Shown: piece by piece, positions 24,357 to 32,801 of the stretch
Numbering within the stretch: position 1 is the first letter of the stretch
Layout of the letters: every line of letters starts with the position of its first letter
Origin: RGIG3102 sp964525015
GTDB taxonomy: Bacteria; Bacillota; Clostridia; Oscillospirales; Ruminococcaceae
Assembly: GCA_964525015.1 (NCBI GenBank)
Contig: CAZGFY010000008.1
Coordinates: forward strand, 6,890-70,889
Reading direction: 5' to 3'
Length of the DNA: 64,000 nucleotides
Made by a program: the position numbers and the translations under genes
Notes under the pieces: generated by a model
Database searches by the model: none
Seen by the model: the letters and a program-made list of their open reading frames with translations, nothing else
Told to the model about the DNA's origin: nothing

Positions 24357-24821
24357 TTAAACTAAACTACCTATTACTATTCCAACAATAGCACCACCTA
24401 AAACTTCATATGGAGTGTGCCCTAATAGCTCTTTTAGTTTTTTATTTGATTCCATGTGTAGATTTTCATTAATTTTATCTATCCATTCCTCAACTAATTT
24501 ATTTAATATCTTTGCTTGCTCTCCTGCCGCCCTTCTAACGTTCATCGCATCATACATAACAATTGAGGCAAGCGCTATTGATATCGCAAATTCAGTTGAA
24601 TCAAAGCCACAAACTCTAAGTGTTGCAATGCTAAGTGCGCAAACAACAGATGAGTGTGAGCTTGGCATACCTCCTGAACCGATAAGTCTTTCAGATTCCC
24701 ATTTTTTTGTTAAGGCATAATTTACAATTGTTTTTAATATTTGCGCAGTTAGCCAACCTAAAAAAACAGCATTCAAAATTCTATTTGTAGTAAATGTTTG
24801 CACATATTCCATAAAGCTCAT
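24357..24821 (-). CDS. DUF212 / divergent PAP2 family membrane protein (YuiD-like)
   Basis: A 154-residue integral membrane protein with four or so hydrophobic segments. The motifs SGGMPSSHSSVVCAL and YDAMNVRRAAGEQA are typical of the divergent PAP2 (acid phosphatase/vanadium haloperoxidase-related) family, and keep the PSSHS signature of lipid phosphatases. A final motif is LGHTPYEVLGGAIVGI. Its place between ispA and dxs suggests an undecaprenyl- or isoprenoid-phosphate substrate, but that is inference from context. Confidence 0.85.
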   Translation of the reverse strand: MSFMEYVQTFTTNRILNAVFLGWLTAQILKTIVNYALTKKWESERLIGSGGMPSSHSSVVCALSIATLRVCGFDSTEFAISIALASIVMYDAMNVRRAAGEQAKILNKLVEEWIDKINENLHMESNKKLKELLGHTPYEVLGGAIVGIVIGSLV

Positions 24822-24834
24822 AATACTTTTCCTT

Positions 24835-25707
24835 TTATTTTTTTCTTTTTAATAGAAATTTTGTATACTCTATTAAATTATCTGATTTATCAAAAAACAT
24901 ATTTTTTAGGCTTTTTATCGCCTCATTTGTTAAATCAGTAGCTATTTTATTAGCCTCATCTAGTCCATATAAACTTACAAATGTTGACTTTTGGTTTTGT
25001 AAATCACTTCCAGCTGGCTTTCCAAGTTCTTCGCTACTAGCCGTTACATCTAATATATCGTCAACTATTTGAAAAACTAAGCCTATATTATTAAAAAATA
25101 ATTCTAAAACTTTTTTCTCTTCTTGATTTGCAGATAAAACTGACACACTTTCACCTGTGAAAGAAATTAGTTTCCCAGTTTTATTTTTATGAATTTTATT
25201 TAAAATTTCTTTATTAGCTTTGATATTTTCATATTTTAAATCTAATTCTTGACCATATATCATTCCTCTAGGCCCTATATTTTTATATAAAAGAGATAAC
25301 ACATCCAACTTTTCTTTTTGGGATAAATGTTCATCATTTAAAATCACTTCACCTGCAACAGATATTAACGAATCACCAGCAAGTAAGGCAGTATCTTCGG
25401 AAAAAGCTATATGACAAGAAGGTTTTCCCCTTCTTAAATCATCATTATCCATACAAGGTAAATCATCGTGAATTAAAGAATAACAATGAACCATTTCTAC
25501 AGCTGAGGCTATCGGTTTTAGCTTTTTAATATCCACACCAAGTATCTCCCCAGTTAAAAAAACTAAAATTGCCCTTGTTCTTTTTCCGCCATTTAATAAA
25601 GAGTAATAAACAGCTTTTTTTATTTCGCTATCATTATAATAAAATTCATTAACATAATTTCCAAGGCTATCTTCAATTATTTTTATATATTCATTAAATT
25701 TATTCAT
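24835..25707 (-). CDS. ispA: short-chain polyprenyl diphosphate synthase (farnesyl diphosphate synthase type)
   Basis: A 290-residue all-helical prenyltransferase that extends C5 units. The first Asp-rich motif is in HDDLPCMDNDDLRRG and the second in QIVDDILDV; GGKRTRA binds diphosphate. Spacing in the first motif fits the bacterial farnesyl or geranylgeranyl type; chain length cannot be decided here. It overlaps the 3' end of xseB by 8 bases. Confidence 0.94.
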   Translation of the reverse strand: MNKFNEYIKIIEDSLGNYVNEFYYNDSEIKKAVYYSLLNGGKRTRAILVFLTGEILGVDIKKLKPIASAVEMVHCYSLIHDDLPCMDNDDLRRGKPSCHIAFSEDTALLAGDSLISVAGEVILNDEHLSQKEKLDVLSLLYKNIGPRGMIYGQELDLKYENIKANKEILNKIHKNKTGKLISFTGESVSVLSANQEEKKVLELFFNNIGLVFQIVDDILDVTASSEELGKPAGSDLQNQKSTFVSLYGLDEANKIATDLTNEAIKSLKNMFFDKSDNLIEYTKFLLKRKK

Positions 25708-25894
25708 TTATCTTTTCCATACTTATATTATTTATAAGTTTATCAACTTCACCTAATTTTTCATTGCAAAAAGCAATAAGCTTTACTCCCTCGGAGTATA
25801 AATTAATTCCATCTTCTAGCTTTAATGTTGAAGATGCTAATTCTTTTGCGATAAAATCTAATCTTTCCATCGCTTCTTCGAAAGTGTAGTTCAT
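25700..25894 (-). CDS. xseB: exodeoxyribonuclease VII small subunit
   Basis: A 64-residue helical protein with the family pattern FEEAMERLDFIAKELASSTL followed by LEDGINLYSEGVKL. It binds the large subunit in exonuclease VII, which degrades single-stranded DNA. The ATG at 25894 has AAGGAG 10 bases upstream; a GTG at 25903 would overlap that site. It lies between xseA and ispA. Confidence 0.93.
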   Translation of the reverse strand: MNYTFEEAMERLDFIAKELASSTLKLEDGINLYSEGVKLIAFCNEKLGEVDKLINNISMEKINE

Positions 25895-25909
25895 ATAGTT
25901 CACTCTCCT

Positions 25910-27124
25910 TTAAATATTTTCTATTTTTAAATTTTCTATTTTTTTAACATCGCAGTATATTTCTTTATCTGTTGTAATTATTTTAATTTCATCACCTAAA
26001 GAAACATCCGTATTTTTTAATAAATCGCTATCTTTATATACTAATGAATATCCTTTTTTGAGTAAATTTAAAGGATTTAATTCATCTAACATTTTATGAT
26101 TAAAGCTAAGTTTTGTTTTTAAATTATCAATCTTATATTTTAAATTATTATCTAATGTAAGCTTTAAATTTTCTAATTTTTCAGTATTAATTGCTTTATA
26201 ATTTTTAAAATTGTAAAATCCATCTGAATTTTTAAATAGCTCTAAATTTTTATTATATTCTATAAGCTTTGAATTTAATTTATCCTTAAAAAATTCTTCA
26301 AATCCTAATAAATTCATAGCAATTGTTTCTCTATCTGGGAAAGCAATTTCAGCAGCTACACTAGGAGTTGCAGCCCTTACATCGCAAACAAAATCTAGTA
26401 TTGTAAAATCAATCTCGTGCCCTATTGCGCTGATTGTAGGTTTTTTGCATGCAAAAGCAGTTCTTGCTATATCTTCACTATTATAAACCCACAAATCATC
26501 ACTACTGCCACCACCTCTTGCGATAATAATTAATTCTATCTCATCAATATTATCAAGAGTTTTTATCGCATTAACAATAGAAGTTTGAGCGTATTCACCT
26601 TGAACAAGGCAATTAGCTAAATATATTTCTCCAGACGGAAACCTTCTTTTCATAACACTTAAAATATCTTTTATAGCTGCTCCTGTTTCACTAGTTGCAA
26701 CTCCTATTTTAAAAGGATATCTTGGCAATGCTTTTTTATATTCATTTGAAAATAAGCCTTCTTTTTCGAGCTTTTCTTTTAATTGTTCAAATGCAATCTG
26801 TCTTGCACCTACACCTGCTGGAAACATATCACTAACATAAAATTGATATGAGCCACTATTCTCATAAATACTAACTTTTCCCCTAACCAAAACCTTCATT
26901 CCGTCTTTTGGTAAAAAATTAAGCTTTGTATTATTAAAACGAAACATTACTGCATTAATTACTGATTTTTCATCTTTAAGTGCAAAATAGAAGTGTCCAG
27001 ATGAATAGTGATTTTTAAAATTTGATATTTCAGCTTCAACAGCAATATCTTTTAAAAATTTATCATTTTCAAGTAATCCTTTTGCATATGTGTTTAGCGC
27101 TGTAACACTTAAAATATTATCCAT
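25910..27124 (-). CDS. xseA: exodeoxyribonuclease VII large subunit
   Basis: A 404-residue subunit with an N-terminal OB-fold (SVTALNTYAKGLLE, then AEISNFKNHYSSGHFYFALKD in overlapping parts). The catalytic core contains KIGVATSETGAAIKDI, IIIARGGGSSDDLW and SAIGHEIDFTILDFVCD, and a helical tail follows. It acts with XseB on single-stranded DNA in repair. The start overlaps the end of the TsaD-like gene by 8 bases. Confidence 0.95.
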   Translation of the reverse strand: MDNILSVTALNTYAKGLLENDKFLKDIAVEAEISNFKNHYSSGHFYFALKDEKSVINAVMFRFNNTKLNFLPKDGMKVLVRGKVSIYENSGSYQFYVSDMFPAGVGARQIAFEQLKEKLEKEGLFSNEYKKALPRYPFKIGVATSETGAAIKDILSVMKRRFPSGEIYLANCLVQGEYAQTSIVNAIKTLDNIDEIELIIIARGGGSSDDLWVYNSEDIARTAFACKKPTISAIGHEIDFTILDFVCDVRAATPSVAAEIAFPDRETIAMNLLGFEEFFKDKLNSKLIEYNKNLELFKNSDGFYNFKNYKAINTEKLENLKLTLDNNLKYKIDNLKTKLSFNHKMLDELNPLNLLKKGYSLVYKDSDLLKNTDVSLGDEIKIITTDKEIYCDVKKIENLKIENI

Positions 27125-28046
27125 TTATTATCCTTTTATAGCTTTTAGTTGCAGCACCTACTGCATTATCACCTGATAAATATTCTTCACAAAAATATAT
27201 ATCCAAAAGCTCTTTTTGCATTATTTCTCTTATAACTTTTGAAGACATTACTCCACCCGCTGAAACGATAGGTAAATCTCCGTAATCTTTTCTAACATTT
27301 TTTAGTATTTGTATAAGGCTATTTGCAATAAAACTTAAATTATATTTTGCAATATATGACTTATCCTTATCTTCTTTTAGCATCTTATCGCATTGGTTTT
27401 CAAGTCCTGAAAGATTGCAATTATATCCATTTACACTAACTTTAGTTTTTATATCTTTTTTATATTCACTTGCTAAATCTGATACATATTTTCCAGCTGG
27501 AAATGAAAAACCAAGTTTTACACCAAGTCTATCTATAGCTTGTCCAGCATATAAATCATTTGAAGAGCCGATTGTTTTAATTATTTTGCCATCTTCAATT
27601 AAAATAATATCGGTTGTTCCGCCAGAAATATGTAGCATGATAAATTTTTCATTATCAAATTTTTTATTATTAAGACTAAATAAACAGCTTTCAATATGGC
27701 ATTCTTGGTGTGAAAGCTCTATTATTGGTATGTTTTTTATGCTTGATATTGAATATGCCAGCATTTTTCCAACTAAAAAACAGGGCATATAAGAGTTTTC
27801 TTCATTTTTAGGCTTAGTGGTAACACCAATTGCAGAAATTTTTGAAAAATCAAAATTATTATTTTTTTGAAAAATATTTGTTAGTGTTTTTATATGATTA
27901 AAAACTGCATCTTGTTGCCTTAGCCCTAATTCACCAGTTTTAACTGGTAAAAATATTTTTTCAAATAATAAAATTTTATGATTTTCATTATCCACAACAC
28001 TTATAGATGTTGCATAATTACTCGTGTCTATTCCAAGAGTAATCAT
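27117..28046 (-). CDS. TsaD/Kae1-family paralogue (glycoprotease-like ATPase) of unknown role
   Basis: A 309-residue protein of the actin-like ATPase superfamily, related to TsaD but shorter and divergent. Seen are GIDTSNYATSISVV near the N terminus, metal-site-like SHQECHIES, HISGGTTDIILIE, GQAIDRLGVKLGFSFPAGKY and SAGGVMSS. It then has SGDNAVGAA instead of the typical TsaD tail. TsaD itself makes threonylcarbamoyl adenosine in tRNA with TsaB and TsaE, none of which is here. Genes of this kind recur between nusB and xseA in Clostridia, so it is a conserved second family member. Its reaction is not established. Confidence 0.75.
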   Translation of the reverse strand: MITLGIDTSNYATSISVVDNENHKILLFEKIFLPVKTGELGLRQQDAVFNHIKTLTNIFQKNNNFDFSKISAIGVTTKPKNEENSYMPCFLVGKMLAYSISSIKNIPIIELSHQECHIESCLFSLNNKKFDNEKFIMLHISGGTTDIILIEDGKIIKTIGSSNDLYAGQAIDRLGVKLGFSFPAGKYVSDLASEYKKDIKTKVSVNGYNCNLSGLENQCDKMLKEDKDKSYIAKYNLSFIANSLIQILKNVRKDYGDLPIVSAGGVMSSKVIREIMQKELLDIYFCEEYLSGDNAVGAATKSYKRIING

Positions 28047-28463
28047 TTATGCTTTACCACGAATTTCTTTTGAAACGCTTCCTAAAACACCATTAATAAA
28101 TTGATAATCTTTTTCACCTGCAAATCTTTTTGCTATTTCAACAGCTTCATTTATAACAATGCTATCCACATCTTCATTTGTAAACATCATCTCTGCAACA
28201 CTTAGACGCAAAATTGCACTTGCAACTCTTGAAATTCTTTCCTGTTTCCAGTTTTTTAATTTTGATTGAATCATATCATTAACTTCATCTGCATTATTAT
28301 AATATAAATTCATTAATGAAATTGCAAAATCATCAAGGCGATATTCTTCATATTCTGGAAGCTCTTGTGTAACTGCTAATATATCATTTAAATCGTTAGC
28401 AGAAAAACTTGCTTCAAAAACAGCGATAAAGGCATTTTCTCTAGATTTTCTTCTTGTACTCAT
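28047..28463 (-). CDS. nusB: transcription antitermination factor NusB
   Basis: A 138-residue helical protein that, with NusE, binds boxA RNA and supports antitermination of rRNA operons. The N terminus RRKSRENAFIAVFEASF and the C-terminal INEAVEIAKRFAGEKDYQF and INGVLGSV are characteristic. Its stop abuts the start of the TsaD-like gene, so they are co-transcribed. Confidence 0.94.
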   Translation of the reverse strand: MSTRRKSRENAFIAVFEASFSANDLNDILAVTQELPEYEEYRLDDFAISLMNLYYNNADEVNDMIQSKLKNWKQERISRVASAILRLSVAEMMFTNEDVDSIVINEAVEIAKRFAGEKDYQFINGVLGSVSKEIRGKA

Positions 28464-28520
28464 AATTTTTTCTTCCTTTGTTTTAATAGTTAATTAATTT
28501 AATATCCTTACAGCAAGATT

Positions 28521-28546
28521 ACCCTCTAAGATAAATCTCAGAGGGT
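28521..28546 (-). other. intercistronic hairpin between yqhY and nusB
   Basis: ACCCTCT and AGAGGGT, with inner AGAT and ATCT arms, form a strong hairpin 5 bases after the yqhY stop. No T run follows on the minus strand. On the plus strand TTTTCTCT follows, but no plus gene needs it. It is probably a stabilising or partial-termination hairpin. Confidence 0.5.
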
Positions 28547-28551
28547 TTTCT

Positions 28552-28917
28552 CTATTCTTCTATATTTTCTATTGTATCAACGCCAGAAACTATGATATTA
28601 ACTTTTGCCACTGTTATATTAGTCATGTTTTGAACGCTATTTTTAATTGCTTCTTGAATTTGCTTTGCAACTGGTGTAACCTTAAAGCCGTATTTCAATA
28701 CAATGTGAATTTTTATATCTGCCACACCTTCTAATATACTAACTTCAACGGTTTTTGGAAGGTTTGTTTTTGCAAACATTCCTTTAACTCCAAAATTTGC
28801 AATAGATATCCTACTTACGCCCTCAACTTCTAATGCAGCAAGTTTTGCAATTTTTTCAATTACTGTTGCTGAAATATATAAATCTCCATTTTGTTTTGTG
28901 TTTTGATTAATTTCCAT
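28552..28917 (-). CDS. yqhY: Asp23/Gls24 family protein YqhY
   Basis: A 121-residue protein of the Asp23/Gls24 family. Visible are the pattern ISATVIEKIAKLAALEVEGV and a C-terminal VQNMTNITVAKVNIIVSGV. YqhY homologues lie next to accBC or nusB in Firmicutes and are linked genetically to fatty-acid synthesis control in Bacillus; the molecular role is not known. It has its own promoter and a 22-base palindrome in its leader. Confidence 0.9.
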   Translation of the reverse strand: MEINQNTKQNGDLYISATVIEKIAKLAALEVEGVSRISIANFGVKGMFAKTNLPKTVEVSILEGVADIKIHIVLKYGFKVTPVAKQIQEAIKNSVQNMTNITVAKVNIIVSGVDTIENIEE

Positions 28918-28991
28918 AAAATAATAGTTCCTTTCCGTAAATTCATTAAATATTTTAATTTTTATGCAATTTAAAACATTTGAATTTACAA

Positions 28992-29013
28992 GTTTAAAAC
29001 CTAGGTTTTAAAC
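28992..29013. repeat. 22-base perfect palindrome in the yqhY leader
   Basis: GTTTAAAACCT followed directly by AGGTTTTAAAC, a perfect inverted repeat. It lies about 20 bases downstream of the expected transcript start of yqhY. It could be an operator in DNA or a hairpin in RNA. No T run follows in either direction. Confidence 0.6.
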
Positions 29014-29035
29014 CAAATATCATTTAACTATGAAT

Positions 29036-29064
29036 ATTATATCATTATTTTCGAAAATTAACAA
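29036..29064 (-). promoter_or_regulatory. sigma-A promoter of yqhY-nusB
   Basis: Minus-strand TTGTTA (29064-29059), 17 bases, TATAAT (29041-29036), directly after the spoIIIAH stop. It separates the vegetative downstream genes from the sporulation operon. Confidence 0.75.
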
Positions 29065-29066
29065 CA

Positions 29067-29666
29067 CTATTTTACCTCAATTACAACAATATTTTGCGCA
29101 GTTATGGTAGTTTTTGACAAAACAATATCCCTAACTTTAACTACATCCTCTTGTGATAGTGCTCCAGATGGAAGTGCCACAGCCAAAGTAATTTTTTCAC
29201 CTGATATAGTTGCCACGCAATCCGTAAAGCCCTTCGCCTTTACCATGTTTTCTATATCTGTTTCAAGTGTCATATCCTGCACAACCTTTGTTAAACTAGC
29301 AGTAGCTGCCGTTTTTTCTTCATCTGATAAATTAGCGCTTTTTAAAGTTTTTTCTAAAGTATCTAATGCTTCATCTCTTGTTTTCTCTCTTGCCAGCCTT
29401 GTTTCTTCAAAATATTTTTCAATATCTGTTTTATTTGTTGCTACAAGTTGTGCATCTCCATAATTTTCAGCTTCGTAATCATCCATAGTTTGAAGTAAAT
29501 CGCCTTCATTAATTTCACTTGCTTCTGCTTGTGTTTCCATTGTTTCTGCTGTAAAATATTGTCCTTCTACACCGTGTGAATACTCCCAATTTAAATAAAC
29601 TGCAATCATTAGTGCGAATGATAAAACTACCAAGGTTAATTTTCTTTGTTTTGTTATATTTTTCAT
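29067..29666 (-). CDS. spoIIIAH: SpoIIIAH, channel component of the mother cell-forespore complex
   Basis: A 199-residue protein with one N-terminal membrane segment (about residues 10-26). A charged region (about 70-125) and a C-terminal ring-building domain, which resembles type III secretion ring proteins, follow. In sporulating bacteria SpoIIIAH in the mother-cell membrane meets SpoIIQ from the forespore. The motif QDMTLETDIENMVKAKGF and the tail ITAQNIVVIEVK fit the family. It is the last gene of the spoIIIA operon. Confidence 0.92.
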   Translation of the reverse strand: MKNITKQRKLTLVVLSFALMIAVYLNWEYSHGVEGQYFTAETMETQAEASEINEGDLLQTMDDYEAENYGDAQLVATNKTDIEKYFEETRLAREKTRDEALDTLEKTLKSANLSDEEKTAATASLTKVVQDMTLETDIENMVKAKGFTDCVATISGEKITLAVALPSGALSQEDVVKVRDIVLSKTTITAQNIVVIEVK

Positions 29667-29691
29667 AATATCTAATCCTTTCTTTTAATGG

Positions 29692-30231
29692 CTACTGCAT
29701 TTTAACTACACATATTCTATTACTTGGAACATCTAATGCCACCTGTACTGCAGAAGTTATATCGCTTATCACGGATATATCTCCTGCTCCCTTTGATACA
29801 ACCACAACTCCTTTAATTGAAGGCTCTAAAACTGTTTTTACGAGTGCAGTTTCTTCTTCATATCCATCTATCAAAACAAAACTACTTTCATAGCTTGATT
29901 TAACCGATTCTCCTTCGAAGTTTTCATCTTGAGATTTTTCTTCACTAACATATACATTTTCCCAAGATGATTCTAATGTTATCATAACTTCTACTGTACC
30001 AGCACCTTCAACCGAAGATAAAATCAATTGTAAATCTGTTTCGAGTGTGTTTATATACTCATCAAGGCTATTTTCATTTAAAGTAGGAGCTTCTTTACTT
30101 TCTCCTTCTTGACTTACTGGATTTCCAAGTGTTACTAGTAATATTCCTATAAATCCAACTAATATAAAAATATTAGTCTTTCCATCTTCTAGTAGTGATT
30201 TTATAAATTTATTATCCTTAATTTTCTCCAT
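29692..30231 (-). CDS. spoIIIAG: SpoIIIAG, stage III sporulation ring protein
   Basis: A 179-residue protein with an N-terminal membrane segment (about residues 20-38) and a ring-building domain. The segments LSSVEGAGTVEVMITLES, IKGVVVVSKGAGD and AVQVALDVPSNRICVVKM are typical. The ATG at 30231 has GAGGTG just upstream; a GTG at 30237 lies inside that site. The start overlaps spoIIIAF by 14 bases. Confidence 0.93.
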   Translation of the reverse strand: MEKIKDNKFIKSLLEDGKTNIFILVGFIGILLVTLGNPVSQEGESKEAPTLNENSLDEYINTLETDLQLILSSVEGAGTVEVMITLESSWENVYVSEEKSQDENFEGESVKSSYESSFVLIDGYEEETALVKTVLEPSIKGVVVVSKGAGDISVISDITSAVQVALDVPSNRICVVKMQ

Positions 30232-30685
30232 ATTCACCTCTAAAAATTATACATTCTTTATTTGTATATTCTGATAATATATCTATGACCGTCTCTTTTT
30301 CTGCTTCCTCACTTCCATTTATACTAATTTCTTTTATTAAAAAATTTTCATTTTCTTTATGTATATGCACAGTAACATCATTATAGGCTATATTTTTTTG
30401 ATTTAACTCTTCTTTTATTTCATTTTCTAAAATCAATTTTGCATTTTCAATTATATATTCTTCATTTTCGCCTTTATCAATTTGCATAGATTGCACTTCT
30501 AGAGAGTTTATATCTATATAAAATTCTTGATTATAAATTGGCGAAATAATATTTAATAGTAAAACTAATCCTAGCACCGTTTGCATTATCTTATTTGTAT
30601 GCTTAATTTTTATTAGATTAAATAATATCCCAATTATATAAATCAAAAGGCAAATACTTCCTATATAGCTATAAACACTTTTCAT
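30218..30685 (-). CDS. spoIIIAF: SpoIIIAF, stage III sporulation membrane protein
   Basis: A 155-residue protein with two N-terminal membrane segments (about residues 5-23 and 33-49) and an extracytoplasmic domain ending in a ring-building-like fold. The ATG at 30685 overlaps the stop of spoIIIAE by one base, with AGGAGG 6 bases before it. It is weakly conserved in sequence, so operon position supports the name. Confidence 0.88.
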   Translation of the reverse strand: MKSVYSYIGSICLLIYIIGILFNLIKIKHTNKIMQTVLGLVLLLNIISPIYNQEFYIDINSLEVQSMQIDKGENEEYIIENAKLILENEIKEELNQKNIAYNDVTVHIHKENENFLIKEISINGSEEAEKETVIDILSEYTNKECIIFRGEYGEN

Positions 30686-31737
30686 CACACTCCTCCTGTT
30701 AAGCTAATCATTATAGTTGTTGAAAAAATTAATAGAATTAAAAATAAAAACACTAACGATAATATTAATTCCATCAAATTTTTATAACCTAGTAAAAGCT
30801 TTTGCAGTGCATCATTATTTACTATATCTGCCGTAATTAAAAGAATATTAAAAATTATCCAATAAATCAGTATCAATACAATAGATGGCAAGAACACAAC
30901 AGCAAAAACGCTTATACCCGCAAGCCCTGCAAATCCTTTAACTACCTCCATACTTGCATATACACTTCCTACGGCATCTTGAAGAGCACTTCCTATAACA
31001 GGGATAACTCCTGTTACACCTTCCCCTATTCTAACTGCTAAATTATCTTGGCTTTGCGTTATAGTGGTTTGCAATGTTAAAACAAAGCAAATCCCTCCTA
31101 CAACTCCTTTTAATAGCCATTTAATTGATTTTAAATAAAAATCTAAAAAACTATCAAGGCGAATTTCATTAACAGCACTACTAGTTAAGTTAACAGCTAA
31201 GAATATATTAAAACTTGGAAGAATTATATTAATACATAAATTAGAAATTGTTATTAATCCACTTAAAAATATTCCTGTATAAAGCCCTGAGGTTAAAAAC
31301 TCTCCACTAGCTGCAACTATACTTGCAAAAATCGGTATAAAAGCTGTCATAAAATTATTTATATCAAATAAGTTATCCATAATTATCTGTGTAACATTGC
31401 TAATTTCAGGCATAACCATTAAAAAAACACCAACTATCGCAATTTTATCTATGGTTTGTCCTATATCTTCAAATTCTTTATTTTGAAAAAATTTTAAAGA
31501 TGATGCTATAAAAATAGTAATCATAATTTTAAAAAGCAAATTTAAAGGAGACATTATTTTAGATTGTATTTCATCTTCTATAAATTCAGTAATTCCATCA
31601 AAAGATAATGTGAATTCTTTTGTATATTCATCAGTGATATCCTCTACTTCTGATATATAAAAATCAGTTGTAGCATATGATTTAATGGGGAAAGCTATAA
31701 AAGCTATTATAATTAAAAATATTGTTACATATTTCAT
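30685..31737 (-). CDS. spoIIIAE: SpoIIIAE, polytopic sporulation membrane protein
   Basis: A 350-residue protein with a probable cleavable signal (IAFPIKSYA) and several membrane segments. Conserved stretches are TSSAVNEIRLDSFLDFYLKS, KGVVGGICFVLTLQTTITQ and GVTGVIPVIGSALQDAVGSV, with a Gly-rich loop. It may form the membrane channel of the spoIIIA complex. Starts in a 4-base overlap with spoIIIAD. Confidence 0.94.
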   Translation of the reverse strand: MKYVTIFLIIIAFIAFPIKSYATTDFYISEVEDITDEYTKEFTLSFDGITEFIEDEIQSKIMSPLNLLFKIMITIFIASSLKFFQNKEFEDIGQTIDKIAIVGVFLMVMPEISNVTQIIMDNLFDINNFMTAFIPIFASIVAASGEFLTSGLYTGIFLSGLITISNLCINIILPSFNIFLAVNLTSSAVNEIRLDSFLDFYLKSIKWLLKGVVGGICFVLTLQTTITQSQDNLAVRIGEGVTGVIPVIGSALQDAVGSVYASMEVVKGFAGLAGISVFAVVFLPSIVLILIYWIIFNILLITADIVNNDALQKLLLGYKNLMELILSLVFLFLILLIFSTTIMISLTGGV

Positions 31738-32114
31738 ACTGAAAGCCCTCTTAGAATATTAATCACTTCTAAAAAAATTGGCATAGCCGTTATAATTATC
31801 GCAATCCTTCCCGCAAAAATCATTTGATTAGAAAGTGCTTTATTATTATTATCAAGACAAATATCTGAAACAAACTGTGTCACAAGGCCGATACCAACTG
31901 TTTTAAAAATAATATCTATTCCTTTAAAATCTAAGCGTTCTATATTAGTTTGTATTTCTAAAATAACTGGGGATATTTCTAAGATAATATATACTAAAAT
32001 TATAATACTACAAGAAATAGTTATCATGCTTTGAATATTCTTATTATAAATAGGTAGAGATGAAACTAAAGATACAACTATTAAAACCAAAGCAGAAATT
32101 TTTAATATATCCAT
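31734..32114 (-). CDS. spoIIIAD: SpoIIIAD, sporulation membrane protein
   Basis: A 126-residue protein with about four membrane segments. The segment FKTVGIGLVTQFVSDICLDNN and the end FAGRIAIIITAMPIFLEVI are typical of the family. It lies between spoIIIAC and spoIIIAE with almost no spacing, indicating tight co-translation. Confidence 0.93.
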   Translation of the reverse strand: MDILKISALVLIVVSLVSSLPIYNKNIQSMITISCSIIILVYIILEISPVILEIQTNIERLDFKGIDIIFKTVGIGLVTQFVSDICLDNNNKALSNQMIFAGRIAIIITAMPIFLEVINILRGLSV

Positions 32115-32117
32115 ATT

Positions 32118-32312
32118 TTAAAACCCAAATAAATCTTTAATCATATCAAATAATTGCTGCACCTGCGTAATCACCATAGTTAAAACTACAATAAGCCCCA
32201 TTAATGTTGTGAGCATAGCTTGTTCTTCTCGTCCACTTCTTACTAAAACTTGATTTAAAACAGAAACTATAATACCAATAGCTGCAATTTGAAAAATTAA
32301 ATCAACTTCCAT
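32118..32312 (-). CDS. spoIIIAC: SpoIIIAC, small sporulation membrane protein
   Basis: A 64-residue protein with two membrane segments. Typical features are the start DLIFQIAAIGIIVSVLNQVL, the short loop SGREEQAMLTTL and the C-terminal hydrophobic helix. The start has AAAGGA about 10 bases upstream. Position in the operon confirms the name. Confidence 0.94.
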   Translation of the reverse strand: MEVDLIFQIAAIGIIVSVLNQVLVRSGREEQAMLTTLMGLIVVLTMVITQVQQLFDMIKDLFGF

Positions 32313-32330
32313 AGTTTTATATTCCTTTCA

Positions 32331-32801
32331 TTAAATTACTATAATTGAAATAATAAGCCCAATAGAAATTGCGATAGCTGAGTTTACTCTTTTTTCTTCT
32401 ATATACGCCTTTTCAGATTTATTTATATGATACTCAACTAATTTTAAAGTTGATATTATATATTCTTTCTCGCTATCTTTATCATATTTACCTATGTTGT
32501 TTAAAAAATTTTCTAAAATTTTAATATGCTTTATTTCCAAAAGCTTATTTTTATATTTCAAAATTAAAAATTCTTCTTTTTTTGAAAATTTAAATTTTTT
32601 AAAAAACTCTGTTTTTGATAAATCTATTTGATTAAATATTCTTACATATGTATAATTTAAATTCTCAACCATTTGAATTTGCTGTAAGATATATTTAATA
32701 TCTTCTAAAAATTTAAGTGAGTAATAATTTGTGAAATCTTTTCTCATAAACAAAATAAAACACGAAAATATAATTAAAACTATACCTAAAAATTTAAACA
32801 T
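32331..32801 (-). CDS. spoIIIAB: SpoIIIAB, sporulation membrane protein
   Basis: A 156-residue protein with an N-terminal membrane segment (about 1-16), a long helical middle, and a C-terminal membrane segment (about 140-156), matching SpoIIIAB in length and layout. In characterised systems it resembles type II secretion GspF-like proteins. Sequence conservation is low and the name rests on layout and its position after spoIIIAA. Its start overlaps spoIIIAA by 8 bases. Confidence 0.88.
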   Translation of the reverse strand: MFKFLGIVLIIFSCFILFMRKDFTNYYSLKFLEDIKYILQQIQMVENLNYTYVRIFNQIDLSKTEFFKKFKFSKKEEFLILKYKNKLLEIKHIKILENFLNNIGKYDKDSEKEYIISTLKLVEYHINKSEKAYIEEKRVNSAIAISIGLIISIIVI

